From Flavobacterium sp. (lineage in GTDB: Bacteria > Bacteroidota > Bacteroidia > Flavobacteriales > Flavobacteriaceae), in contig JAGYJR010000005.1 of NCBI GenBank assembly GCA_018401995.1, forward strand, positions 1 to 64,000: a stretch of DNA of 64,000 bases, given 5' to 3'. Position numbers and translations under genes: made by a program. A model generated the notes under the pieces. The model did no database searches, was not told where the DNA came from, and was given only the letters and a program-made list of their open reading frames with translations. Each line of letters opens with the position of its first letter. Positions within the stretch are counted from its first letter, which is position 1. Shown in pieces: positions 38,395 through 50,619 of this stretch.

Positions 38395-40632
38395 TTATAG
38401 CATTTTAATGTAATTACCAAAACTTGATTGTTTTAAATACTTCCCTATACAAGATTTTAAAAAACTGTCTGCAGATCGCTCTTTTATATTAAATTTTTTA
38501 GCAATTTCTATTGCTTCTTTTCTTTGAAAAGTATCAGGTAAAGCATCAAAAAAATGTTTTTTATTTTGACCTGATTTAAAATCAACATGTTCGGATTGTT
38601 TTGGTAGGTTTGCAAACATTATAACACTGTGTTGGATATAGGTTTTTACTAATGTTAAAGCTGTTTCAAAATCAACATCTAGACAATATATCTCTTTATT
38701 ATAGTCATTAGAACTATATTTTCTTATCGCTGTAAATATCATACATAATCGATACAATATCAACCCTAATCGTTTAACAATACTTTGAGCATCTTCACTA
38801 ACAAAAGTGTTTATTTTTTCTAAAAATGAGCTAAAAAAAGGATTAAATCTTTCCCATTGTTCATCCGTTAAATGTAGAATCATTTCATCTTTTTCAAAGA
38901 ATTCAACTAACTTCAAAACTTGTTTTGATTGCGTAGTAAAATACGCTGTCAAATTTACAGGATTTCCTTTTGGGGAAGGGTCTAGCCAAATTGCATCAGT
39001 TTTAAAAACATAAAATATAAATCTACTAAACAGTCCATCTTCAGCAGATGATATAATATTAAACACTTGTTTAGGTGTTCCAGACAAGGCAACAGAAAGT
39101 TGTGGATTATTTACTTCAACAAATTCTCCATCAGTTTTTCGACTTACAGATATTTTTTCGTGATGAAAAGATTTTCGCAATAAATCGGAGTATGTACCCC
39201 AATCATTCTTAAAAGCCTGCCCCATAGTATCAGCTTCTGTTTCACAAATAATACCCTTTCCTTCATTATGATCCAAATGTTGAATGATTTTTGCGTTACT
39301 TGTGTTTGCAGGTATGTATACAACTTTAAATTGGGGTGCTAATGGAAAATCTTGATTTTCGTCAAGTTTATTTTTTGCTTTTAATAATTTATAAGCCGAT
39401 AATTTTTCTTCATATTCCTTTTTTTTATCAATTGAATCAGTAATAATTTTGGTATGATATTCATCAGCTAATGCTTTTGCAAACTTTAAAGAACCCTTTC
39501 CTGAAGCTGCTGGAGCTAAAACAAATGAAAATAAATTAGGATATACTACACTGCCACTATAAAGTCCTGATACATTAGGCAAACATCCTGACAATATTGC
39601 CAAAGCACCTGTTAGAAAAGTGTCTCTTTCCCTTTTTTGAAGAAAGGCTTTACAACTTTCAAACAGAATAGGTGGCAAATTTTCATAAACAGATTGCGGG
39701 ATTACAGGTGTAGATTTTAAACAATCTTCATACTCATCATAAATATTTTCTTGCGATTCAAAATTTATTTTTTTTTCATTTTGCATATTTGCAAACTTTG
39801 CAAACTTTGCAAAGTCTGCAATTTGATTTTTATAAACGTTTTTTACAGTTGCTTTTACTTCATTTGAATTTAAATCGAAGTTATTGAGGCAAAAGTTTAA
39901 AGTGTCATTTTCGGAAATTCCGAATTTGTTTGCATTACATGAAAATAAAAAAACAAAGTTGTTTCTGTTACCTTCATGGTAATTTTCTTTTTGTTCTGTA
40001 AATTTCAAACATTCATCAAGGAGATCATCATCAGAAATTGTAGAATTATTTTTCTGTTGAACATCGTTATTATTTTTTCTACCTTCAACTCTCACATCAA
40101 AAACTTCGGCTTTCTCATTTAAATATAATTCTGAATCAGAAGACACAAAACATAATCGGGTTATGTCTTTACATTTTGCATCAAAATAATAACCAGATAA
40201 ATCTTTATAGAAGTTTGCCACTTGAATATATGCAATTGTATGCTCTTCAGCGTTTGTAGACACTTTAATGAATATTTTTAAGCCTTCTCCGCTTGGACTG
40301 ATAAAAGAGGCAAAGGTAAATTTACAATTATTAATAAGAGTTTTTAGTTTGAGTATTTCTGACTTTGGAATATTATCAAAATCCAAACAAATTATTTTAG
40401 AATAGGTTAGCAACATTTCCTTTGTTCTACTAGTTCCAAAAATTCCAGAAGCTGTAAAACCTTTAAGTTCTCTTTTAATTTCATCAGCTGCCCTATTATT
40501 GCCTTGGTGTAAAGCATAACGAATTGAATTAATTTCACTAATGTATTTTTCAGATTTAATTTCATTCAAAATATCCAAAATACTACTATCCAATATTTTT
40601 TTTCCAAAGTTCAGATAACTAGATACTATCAT
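38395..40632 (-). CDS. VirE-N (BT4734-like) / DUF3987 primase-helicase-like protein
   Basis: ICLDFDNIPKSEILKLKTLINNCKFTFASFISPSGEGLKIFIKV; PNLFSFVLAPAASGKGSLKFAKALADEY. Confidence 0.85.
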   Translation of the reverse strand: MIVSSYLNFGKKILDSSILDILNEIKSEKYISEINSIRYALHQGNNRAADEIKRELKGFTASGIFGTSRTKEMLLTYSKIICLDFDNIPKSEILKLKTLINNCKFTFASFISPSGEGLKIFIKVSTNAEEHTIAYIQVANFYKDLSGYYFDAKCKDITRLCFVSSDSELYLNEKAEVFDVRVEGRKNNNDVQQKNNSTISDDDLLDECLKFTEQKENYHEGNRNNFVFLFSCNANKFGISENDTLNFCLNNFDLNSNEVKATVKNVYKNQIADFAKFAKFANMQNEKKINFESQENIYDEYEDCLKSTPVIPQSVYENLPPILFESCKAFLQKRERDTFLTGALAILSGCLPNVSGLYSGSVVYPNLFSFVLAPAASGKGSLKFAKALADEYHTKIITDSIDKKKEYEEKLSAYKLLKAKNKLDENQDFPLAPQFKVVYIPANTSNAKIIQHLDHNEGKGIICETEADTMGQAFKNDWGTYSDLLRKSFHHEKISVSRKTDGEFVEVNNPQLSVALSGTPKQVFNIISSAEDGLFSRFIFYVFKTDAIWLDPSPKGNPVNLTAYFTTQSKQVLKLVEFFEKDEMILHLTDEQWERFNPFFSSFLEKINTFVSEDAQSIVKRLGLILYRLCMIFTAIRKYSSNDYNKEIYCLDVDFETALTLVKTYIQHSVIMFANLPKQSEHVDFKSGQNKKHFFDALPDTFQRKEAIEIAKKFNIKERSADSFLKSCIGKYLKQSSFGNYIKML

Positions 40633-41051
40633 TTTGTTTGTGGTATTAAGTATAAATAAGTTTGAGTTTCCATGTCATAATAGGCTCTTGAACCATCAGC
40701 TCTCTGAGCAATATTTTTTATAGGATGATATCGTGATGTTAGTTTTGATGTTAAATTCTTGATATCATTTTTCGTTGCAGGTTTGTTTCCTTCACTTACT
40801 AATAAACTTGAAACCATATTAACAGCTAAAGTTCCCAGTGCTGCATTTCCTACTCCTGCAAGACTAACTTGTTCAATCTTATTTTTTTCCGAATTAGTCT
40901 TCTCTACATTTGATTTATTAAGACCCAACTGAGGTTTTCTTAACATATAAGCCCTTGTTCTACAACTGTTGCAACAATACTTTTGTTTTTTTCTTCTTTT
41001 AGGTTTGTATGATTTGCTGCAATAATTACAGATATATAAATGATTTTCCAT
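40629..41051 (-). CDS. Small zinc-finger-like element protein
   Basis: CNYCSKSYKPKRRKKQKYCCNSCRTRAY. Confidence 0.7.
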   Translation of the reverse strand: MENHLYICNYCSKSYKPKRRKKQKYCCNSCRTRAYMLRKPQLGLNKSNVEKTNSEKNKIEQVSLAGVGNAALGTLAVNMVSSLLVSEGNKPATKNDIKNLTSKLTSRYHPIKNIAQRADGSRAYYDMETQTYLYLIPQTK

Positions 41052-41093
41052 ATGCGTAAATTTTAACGTTAGGTTGACGATTAATTTCTTTTT

Positions 41094-41381
41094 TTATCTC
41101 TTATATCGTAAAGATTTTACTTCTTGAAGAGATTTCTCAATACTTTCATTAGTGATTAAAACTCTTTTCCCAAATTTTTTTCCATCTAAAATACCTTTGT
41201 CAATGTAATTGCGTATGGTCAAGATACTTACACTTAATTCCTTTGAAGCTTCTTTGATTGTGTAAAACTTTTTTCTTTCTTTTTCATTTTCTTTTTTACT
41301 GTAAATATTATTAACAGCTTTTGATACAGATGAATCTATTAAAGATTCTAACATTTCTTGTGTAGTAACTACTAATTTCAT
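41094..41381 (-). CDS. Excisionase-like HTH DNA-binding protein
   Basis: FYTIKEASKELSVSILTIRNYIDKGILDGKKFGKRVLI. Confidence 0.88.
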   Translation of the reverse strand: MKLVVTTQEMLESLIDSSVSKAVNNIYSKKENEKERKKFYTIKEASKELSVSILTIRNYIDKGILDGKKFGKRVLITNESIEKSLQEVKSLRYKR

Positions 41382-41502
41382 AATGATATTTTTTATCTAA
41401 ATCCATATTTAATTTAAAGGATTTAGTGGTTCAACAGTTTCAAAATTAAATAATTACAGAATCGGTAAACATACACTAAAGCTAGAAAATATTATACAAT
41501 AA

Positions 41503-41541
41503 AAAAACGCAAACCACTTATTATCAGTAATTTGCGTTTTT
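41503..41541 (-). terminator. Intrinsic terminator-like hairpin
   Basis: aaaaacgcaaa...tttgcgttttt downstream of 41582-42718. Confidence 0.6.
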
Positions 41542-41581
41542 AAGAAAAAAAATTAATACACTTTTCCTAGAAAACTATATT

Positions 41582-42718
41582 TTAATTATTAGTTTTTATA
41601 TAAATATTCTTTTGATTAGCAAAAAACTCATCAACTTCATTAAGATTTGGATATTGACTTTTGTCATAAGTTGTTAACATATGATTCTTTAAAAAATGAT
41701 TATTTATTGGTTTTTCATTGATGTAAAATTTATTTTTTAAAAAATCATGAAAATCAGATTTGTATTTTGGTTGTAAAAAATCCTGTAAAAGATAGAATAT
41801 TCGTCCTATAAACTTTGCTTTATTTTTACTTTGTAAATTAATTATTTCATTACTATTGGATGACATACAAGAATAAAAATATGACCACCCCATCATGTTT
41901 ATTAATAAATTTTTACGCAGAAAGTTGTAAAGATTAAAAATGAATGGTTGATTATCACCAAAAAAAGTTTCATTTATTAAAGTTGGATAATTTTCAAGAT
42001 ACTTTCTGTGGTATTCATCATAATAATTTATAGTGCCTTCCTTTAGATTAATTTCTCTAATTAAACTTTTTTGTTCATCTTCCAAACTTTTAATTTTATT
42101 ATTACTTGATTCTTTTATATATCTATTTTCCAATTGTAAATCTGAAATGGATCTTTCTTTATCAATTATTAACAATTGATATAGTTTAAGAATACCATTA
42201 TCCAAGTTTTCTAGATTCCATGTGAAATTTTTCAAAAGATTAAATCTATTTAGCTCGTCAAATAGGAGTTTGGATTTTTGCTCGTAAAAATATCTTAAAA
42301 AATAATATTTGAAATCATTTTTAAAATTTTTGAATCGGTTAGAAATTACAAAAAAAGGTAAATTCAAAAAAGTAAAATATTCAATAATAAAATCAACTAC
42401 TTTTTCATCCTCATCTACATTTGAATTTAATTCATTTAATTCATTTTTTTTAAAATATGAGTAGTTTTTAAAGTAGAAATAAACTTCTGAAGTTTCGTTT
42501 AAATATATGTTTTTCTTTAAATGGATTAGCTCATTTATAATAATGTAAGAGTTGTATTCTTTAATAGCCTCTCTCTCTATTCTATCCAATGCAGTCTTAA
42601 AAATATCATTTGTGAGAATGTCCGCTTCAATTCTAGCTTTTTTAATTTCGTCAACTAAATGTTTTTTTAAATTGGATACACCTAATTCCTGTTCAAATTT
42701 ACTTAAATTCATAGTCAA
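41582..42718 (-). CDS. Hypothetical element protein (RteC-like possibility)
   Basis: 378-aa ORF adjacent to the integrase; no motif I can assign firmly. Confidence 0.6.
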   Translation of the reverse strand: MTMNLSKFEQELGVSNLKKHLVDEIKKARIEADILTNDIFKTALDRIEREAIKEYNSYIIINELIHLKKNIYLNETSEVYFYFKNYSYFKKNELNELNSNVDEDEKVVDFIIEYFTFLNLPFFVISNRFKNFKNDFKYYFLRYFYEQKSKLLFDELNRFNLLKNFTWNLENLDNGILKLYQLLIIDKERSISDLQLENRYIKESSNNKIKSLEDEQKSLIREINLKEGTINYYDEYHRKYLENYPTLINETFFGDNQPFIFNLYNFLRKNLLINMMGWSYFYSCMSSNSNEIINLQSKNKAKFIGRIFYLLQDFLQPKYKSDFHDFLKNKFYINEKPINNHFLKNHMLTTYDKSQYPNLNEVDEFFANQKNIYIKTNN

Positions 42719-43970
42719 TTATACTACTTTTAATGTAATACCCATATCAAAAACTTCATCAACTGCTTCTTTAGTTTGTTCGTCGTCTACTTGGTAATAC
42801 TGGTTCAAAGTTTTCATGTCGGTATGTCCTGTTATTTTAGCAATAAGTTTATCACTTTTACCTTGTCTTTTCATCATTGTAATAAAAGTTCTTCTTGCTG
42901 TATGTGTTGTAATTCTATTGTAAAATTCAATATCTTCTTTTATATTTTCTTTTCCTCTTGTAGTTATTTTTTGAACCACATTTTTATATTCCAACTCTTT
43001 AAAAACTTCTTTGATGTATTCATTTTGCTTTTGATTAGCAATTAAAGGTAGTTTATAATCATACTTTTTTAAAATAAATTTTGATATGGAAGTTAGAGGA
43101 ATATTTCTTGCTGGTTTATTTGTGTCTTTGTCTTCTTTAAGTAAAATTTCAAAATCAGTAACGTTACTTTTAGAAATTAATGAAAGTTCTCCAAAACGCA
43201 TACCTGTAACGCATGCAAAAACAAAAACATCCCTTACTTTTTCAAGTTTACTAGATTCAAACTCATGTTCCATTAACTTCTTTAAGTCTTCCAATGTTAG
43301 TGCTATTTGATTTGTAATAACACGTTCTACTTTTTTAAATTCCATGAACGTATTATTAAAAGTGTACTTATTTTTTAAAGCCCAAAACATAAATGTTTTA
43401 AACAATCCTAAATTTCGAGCATAGGTATTGTTAATGTGCTTTAAATCATCCATACAATAAGAAGTAAACTCTCTGTGAAAAAAATGATTGATTTTACTAA
43501 ATGTTAATTTATATTTTCTTTTAATTTCGAAATCTTGTAAAATATTTTTGATATTGTTATATCTCTTAATTGTAGCTTCAGACCATTCTTTCCCCTTTTT
43601 CTTTTCTTCAACAAAAGTATCATATGCATCAAAAAAAATATTTTTCCCCTTTACAGTTTTTTTAAAATTTTCATCAAAAACTTTCTTTAAGACAACAGAT
43701 GTTAACGTTTCATTTATTCTTTGATACAATCCATAGGTTTCAAGGTATAAATCAGAATACCTATTTAATTGTAAATTAATTGTTGAAGCATTATTAGATT
43801 TTGAAGCTCCTTTCAAAAAGGCCTCTTAAAATTAAAATCCCATTCTTCAGGTTTAATTTTTTCACCTGTTGAATACTTAAATTTTTATTTTCCTCTTTAA
43901 AGTAAACTACAAAATATATTAATGTGCTTTCTTTAGATTTTGGTTCTTTTAATTGAAATGTATAATTCAT
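42719..43970 (-). CDS. Tyrosine recombinase/integrase, N-terminus frameshifted
   Basis: Catalytic region VTGMRFGELSLI, HTARRTFITMMKRQGKSDKLIAKITGHTDMKTLNQYY; ATG at 43970 gives MNYTFQLKEPKSKESTLIYFVVYFKEENKN, joined across two apparent 1-nt deletions to KYSTGEKIKPEEWDFNFKRPF and LKGASKSNN. Confidence 0.9.
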
Positions 43971-44110
43971 ACAGGGGACGTATTAGGGACGTTTTACTTA
44001 TATTTTAACATATTTTACAATACATAAACAAATATACAAAAATCTTAAAACCCTTATAAATAGTACATTATTAGTTATTAACAACTTATTAAAATATAAT
44101 TTATACAATA

Positions 44111-44124
44111 CTCTCCGACTCCAC
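44111..44124 (+). repeat. att-like direct repeat, right end of element
   Basis: CTCTCCGACTCCAC identical to ssrA 3' end. Confidence 0.9.
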
Positions 44125-44146
44125 AAAAACAAATTCAAAAGAGTAC

Positions 44147-44180
44147 AAAAGCCTGCAAATCGTATGATTTACAGGCTTTT
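44147..44180. terminator. Terminator-like hairpin just outside the right att, probably the original ssrA terminator
   Basis: aaaagcctgcaaat-cgtatg-atttacaggctttt. Confidence 0.65.
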
Positions 44181-44201
44181 AAATTTTAAATAACTATGAT
44201 T

Positions 44202-46550
<2,349 letters not shown>

Positions 46551-46678
46551 TTATAATCCAAAATTCAACATAATTAGAATAAAAAAACAATATTTTGAAA
46601 TGATATATCTTATATAACTATAGATTTTAAATATAGTTTACAAAAAACACTATAAGAAAAACCTTTTAAGATAGAATT

Positions 46679-46939
46679 TTATAAATCAAATCTAAAAAAA
46701 GAGCGGCAAATGCCACTCTTTAAATTATTTCTTTTGGTCTTGACCTTACAAGTATTGATTCCTAAAAGCGTATAAGCCGGACAAAATTGAAAAGATGATG
46801 TGAGTACCATTGACAACCCAACAGCTAAAACAATCCACTTAACAGTTCCATCAAAAGCACCTGAAAGTCCTAAAATAAGAGCAATAACACCTAGAATGAC
46901 ACGAAGAAAACGATCTCCATTACCTACATTTTTTTTCAT
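46679..46939 (-). CDS. DUF2892/YgaP-like membrane protein
   Basis: VGNGDRFLRVILGVIALILGLSGAF...FCPAYTLLGINTCK. Confidence 0.88.
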   Translation of the reverse strand: MKKNVGNGDRFLRVILGVIALILGLSGAFDGTVKWIVLAVGLSMVLTSSFQFCPAYTLLGINTCKVKTKRNNLKSGICRSFFRFDL

Positions 46940-46957
46940 AATTTTATAGTTTATTGA

Positions 46958-47341
46958 TTAGTTCACTATTGGTTTGCCTTCAGCTATCCATTGCGTTATT
47001 CCTCCATCCAAATCGATAATGGTTGTAAAACCCATCGCTTTTAATTTAGCTGCCGCATTAGCACTACGAACACCAGATTTACAATACACCAATACAGGTT
47101 TGTTTTTATCAAGTGATGTAACTTTTTGTTCAAAATCTTCTCCTAAAATATTGGCATTTAAAGCATTCGCTATATGTTTTTCACTAAACTCTTCTGGAGT
47201 TCTGGCATCTACTAATTGAATGCCTTCTTCTGCCATTTTTTGTTCAAAAACCGATGCATTAACCACTAAAACTCCTTCCGTTTTTTGTTTTAAACATGAT
47301 GAAGCAAGCAATGTTATAAAACTCAATAAAAATACTTTCAT
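46958..47341 (-). CDS. Rhodanese-like lipoprotein
   Basis: Lipobox LLASSCLK; PVLVYCKSGVRSANAAAKL. Confidence 0.9.
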   Translation of the reverse strand: MKVFLLSFITLLASSCLKQKTEGVLVVNASVFEQKMAEEGIQLVDARTPEEFSEKHIANALNANILGEDFEQKVTSLDKNKPVLVYCKSGVRSANAAAKLKAMGFTTIIDLDGGITQWIAEGKPIVN

Positions 47342-47366
47342 ACTATTTTTTTCTAAAATTATAAAA

Positions 47367-47669
47367 TTATTTGGAATGTTGACGAATTATTGTCACTAAA
47401 TCTTTTGCACTCAAAACTCCAGATTGTCTCCAAAGCATTTTTCCTTCGTTAAACAGTAGCATCGTTGGGACACCACGAACCATAAATTCGGCAGCTAAAT
47501 CTTGGTGTTGGTCAACATTAATTTTAATAATACGTACTTCATCTTTCACTATGGATTTCACTTCTTGTAAAATTGGAGCTAACATTTTACAAGGTCCACA
47601 CCAATCGGCATAAAAATCAACTAAAGTTAACTGCTTTTCGTTTATAAGAGTAGTAAATTTTGTATTCAT
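47367..47669 (-). CDS. trxA: Thioredoxin
   Basis: VDFYADWCGPCKMLAPIL. Confidence 0.95.
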   Translation of the reverse strand: MNTKFTTLINEKQLTLVDFYADWCGPCKMLAPILQEVKSIVKDEVRIIKINVDQHQDLAAEFMVRGVPTMLLFNEGKMLWRQSGVLSAKDLVTIIRQHSK

Positions 47670-47741
47670 AATTATTTATTTTTCACAAAATTAAAAGATT
47701 CCAGTACTTGTGTCTGTAATATTTGTTACAAAACTGCCAAT

Positions 47742-47755
47742 ATGACAATTGTCAT
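47742..47755. promoter_or_regulatory. Perfect palindrome ATGACAATTGTCAT, candidate regulator site for hemN
   Basis: 14-bp palindrome ~23 bp upstream of TACATTTG (47778-47785), which fits the Bacteroidota -7 consensus TAnnTTTG. Confidence 0.5.
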
Positions 47756-47800
47756 TTTTTTTTATTTCTAATCGACATACATTTGACAAAATTTATAGTT

Positions 47801-49165
47801 ATGCAACCTTCATTAGTACAAAAATATAACGTCCCAGGTCCTAGATATACTAGCTATCCAACGGTACCTTATTGGGAAGAAGAACTATTTACGGCTAAAG
47901 ATTGGCAAAACTCCTTTTTAAAAACGTTTCAAGAAACCAACGCTTCAGAAGGTATTAGTTTATACATTCACTTACCTTTTTGTGAAAGTTTGTGTACGTT
48001 TTGTGGTTGCCATAAAAGAATTACCAAACGTCATGAAGTTGAAAATCCATATATCAAAGCAGTATTGAAAGAATGGGATTTATACTGTCAATTGTTCCCA
48101 GAAAAACCAATAATTAAAGAAATTCATTTGGGTGGCGGAACTCCCACGTTTTTTTCTCCTGAAAATCTAACTGCTCTGATTCAAGGAATTTTAGAAAAAA
48201 GTAACGTTGCTCCAAGTCATGAATTTAGCTTTGAAGGGCATCCTAATAATACTACCAAAGAACATTTACAAACTTTATATGATTTGGGTTTCCGAAGAGT
48301 AAGTTTTGGTGTTCAAGATTATTCGGAAAAAGTACAAAAAGCAATCAATCGCATGCAACCGTTTCATAATGTAGCTAAAGTGACTTTTTGGGCGAAAGAA
48401 ATTGGGTATACTTCTATTAGTCATGATTTGGTTTTTGGTTTGCCATTCCAAACGCTTGATGATGTTTTAGATACTATTGATAAAACAAATTCATTACATC
48501 CCGATCGTTTGGCTTTTTACAGTTATGCTCATGTGCCATGGATTAAAGGAAACGGACAACGCGGTTTCAATGACGAAGATGTTCCAAAAGACGATATCAA
48601 ACGTCAATTATACGAACAAGGAAAATTAAAATTAACCACTAACGGATTTCACGAAATTGGAATGGATCACTTTGCTTTAGCTAATGATTCCATGTACCAA
48701 TCGTTCCAAAAAGGAGAACTGCATCGCAACTTCATGGGATACACCACTACCAATACGCAATTGATGATTGGTTTAGGTGTTTCTTCTATAAGTGATAGTT
48801 GGACTGCTTTTGCACAAAACGAAAAAGTATTGGAAGACTATTACGACCGATTAGACAAAAACGAAATTCCAATTTATCGTGGTCATTTGTTGAATGAAGA
48901 AGATTTGATCATTCGTCGTCATATTTTAAATATTATGTGCCAATTTGAAACTTCTTGGAAAAAACCAGAAATGCAATTTCCAGAAATCGATGAAGTAATA
49001 AGTACATTAGAAGAAATGGAAAATGATGGTTTGTTAGAAATCTCAGATTACAAAATTACTGTAACTGAAAAAGGAAAACCATTTATCAGAAATATTTGTA
49101 TGGCTTTTGATTTACGTTTAAAAAGAAAAGCACCACAAACGCAATTATTTTCAATGACAATTTAA
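47801..49165 (+). CDS. hemN: Oxygen-independent coproporphyrinogen III oxidase
   Basis: Radical-SAM YIHLPFCESLCTFCGCHK; EIHLGGGTPTFF; start MQPSLVQKYNVPGPRYTSYPTVPYW. Confidence 0.95.
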   Translation: MQPSLVQKYNVPGPRYTSYPTVPYWEEELFTAKDWQNSFLKTFQETNASEGISLYIHLPFCESLCTFCGCHKRITKRHEVENPYIKAVLKEWDLYCQLFPEKPIIKEIHLGGGTPTFFSPENLTALIQGILEKSNVAPSHEFSFEGHPNNTTKEHLQTLYDLGFRRVSFGVQDYSEKVQKAINRMQPFHNVAKVTFWAKEIGYTSISHDLVFGLPFQTLDDVLDTIDKTNSLHPDRLAFYSYAHVPWIKGNGQRGFNDEDVPKDDIKRQLYEQGKLKLTTNGFHEIGMDHFALANDSMYQSFQKGELHRNFMGYTTTNTQLMIGLGVSSISDSWTAFAQNEKVLEDYYDRLDKNEIPIYRGHLLNEEDLIIRRHILNIMCQFETSWKKPEMQFPEIDEVISTLEEMENDGLLEISDYKITVTEKGKPFIRNICMAFDLRLKRKAPQTQLFSMTI

Positions 49166-49263
49166 TACTTTTCATTCATTTTGTAAATTCAAATACAGTA
49201 ACCGAAATGGTGAAAACTTTCTATTTCGTTTAAAAAGAGTACCTTTGTGGCAAATTACCCGCT

Positions 49264-50613
49264 ATGAAGACATTTGAAGATTTTGATTTACCTAAATCCT
49301 TACATAAAGCCGTTGAAGAACTTGGCTTTACAAACCCAACTCCTATTCAAGAAAAAGCTTTTCCTGTAATTTTATCAGGTAGAGACATGATGGGAATTGC
49401 GCAAACAGGAACGGGTAAAACATTCGCTTATTTGTTGCCCATTTTAAAGCAATGGAAATTTCAAAAAACAGATAGTCCAAGAGTACTAATTTTAGTTCCA
49501 ACAAGAGAATTAGTAGTTCAAGTAGTAGAAGAAGTTCAAAAACTAACCACGTACATGTCGGTACGAACTTTAGGCATTTATGGTGGAGTTAATATCAACA
49601 CACAAAGAAAAGACTTAGCTTTAGGAGTAGATATTTTAGTAGGAACACCAGGAAGAGTTATGGATTTATCATTAGACGGAGTATTACGATTTGATGTGCT
49701 TCAGAAACTAGTCATTGACGAATTTGATGAAATCTTAAATTTAGGATTCCGAGTGCAGTTGACCTCTATTTTATCCATGATTCGTAGTAAGAGACAAAAT
49801 ATTTTGTTTTCTGCAACCATGACAGAAGATGTAGATGCTTTGCTAGATGAATTTTTCGAATTCCCTGAAGAAGTTTCTTTGGCTCCAAGCGGAACTCCAT
49901 TAGAAAAAATCAAACAAGAAGTCTTTCATGTTCCCAATTTCTTAACGAAAATCAATTTGTTAAAACATCTTTTAGAAACTGATGCAACTACAGAACGTGT
50001 TTTATTATTCGTAAACAACAAACGAATTGTAGAAGTAGCTTTTGATGCTTTGGAAGAAGCTTTTCCTGGGCAATTTGGTGTAATTCATTCCAATAAAACG
50101 CAAAATTACCGTTTACAAACCATGGCAAGTTTCCAGAATGGCGACTTACGAGGCTTGATTACAACCGATGTAATGGCACGTGGTTTAGATATTTCTGATA
50201 TTACACACGTTTTCAATCTACAATTTCCTGAAGTTCCCGAGCAATACATTCACCGAATTGGAAGAACCGGTAGAGCTGATAAAGAAGGTGTGGCTATTAG
50301 TTTTGTTGCTCCTTATGAAGAAGAAAAACAACTAGCAGTTGAAGAATTAATGAACCAAGAAATTGAATTCATCCCGTTTCCTGAGCAAGTGATTATTGAA
50401 GAAAAGAAATTGGAATTTGAAAAAGATAAAAAGAGATTCAAAACCATTGGAAAAAAAATAAATGTAGAGGAAAAAGGCGCTGCTTTTCACGAGAAAAAAG
50501 ATAAAAACAAAAAAGTTAACTTGGGCGGACCTGGTAAAACCAAACCAAGAAAAACCGCACCAAGAAATCGCGCTGTAGAAGCCAAACGAGACGCTAAAAA
50601 GAAAAATCGTTAA
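49264..50613 (+). CDS. DEAD/DEAH-box RNA helicase
   Basis: AQTGTGKT, PTREL, DEFD, SAT, HRIGRTGR; basic C-terminal tail. Confidence 0.95.
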   Translation: MKTFEDFDLPKSLHKAVEELGFTNPTPIQEKAFPVILSGRDMMGIAQTGTGKTFAYLLPILKQWKFQKTDSPRVLILVPTRELVVQVVEEVQKLTTYMSVRTLGIYGGVNINTQRKDLALGVDILVGTPGRVMDLSLDGVLRFDVLQKLVIDEFDEILNLGFRVQLTSILSMIRSKRQNILFSATMTEDVDALLDEFFEFPEEVSLAPSGTPLEKIKQEVFHVPNFLTKINLLKHLLETDATTERVLLFVNNKRIVEVAFDALEEAFPGQFGVIHSNKTQNYRLQTMASFQNGDLRGLITTDVMARGLDISDITHVFNLQFPEVPEQYIHRIGRTGRADKEGVAISFVAPYEEEKQLAVEELMNQEIEFIPFPEQVIIEEKKLEFEKDKKRFKTIGKKINVEEKGAAFHEKKDKNKKVNLGGPGKTKPRKTAPRNRAVEAKRDAKKKNR

Positions 50614-50619
50614 ACAAGT

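Larger units (their letters stand above)
22816..44124. mobile_element. Integrative element of ~21.3 kb inserted at ssrA, with R-M, Abi, OLD-ATPase and ubiquitin-like cargo
   Basis: Flanking 14-bp direct repeats, integrase adjacent to right end, excisionase-like HTH, primase-like gene, defence cargo, GGGGACGT arm-like motifs at both ends. Confidence 0.9.

Noticed and set aside
42552-43724. Plus-strand ORFs within the integrase and neighbour
   Set aside because: Ser/Phe-rich antisense shadow translations of AT-rich coding DNA.
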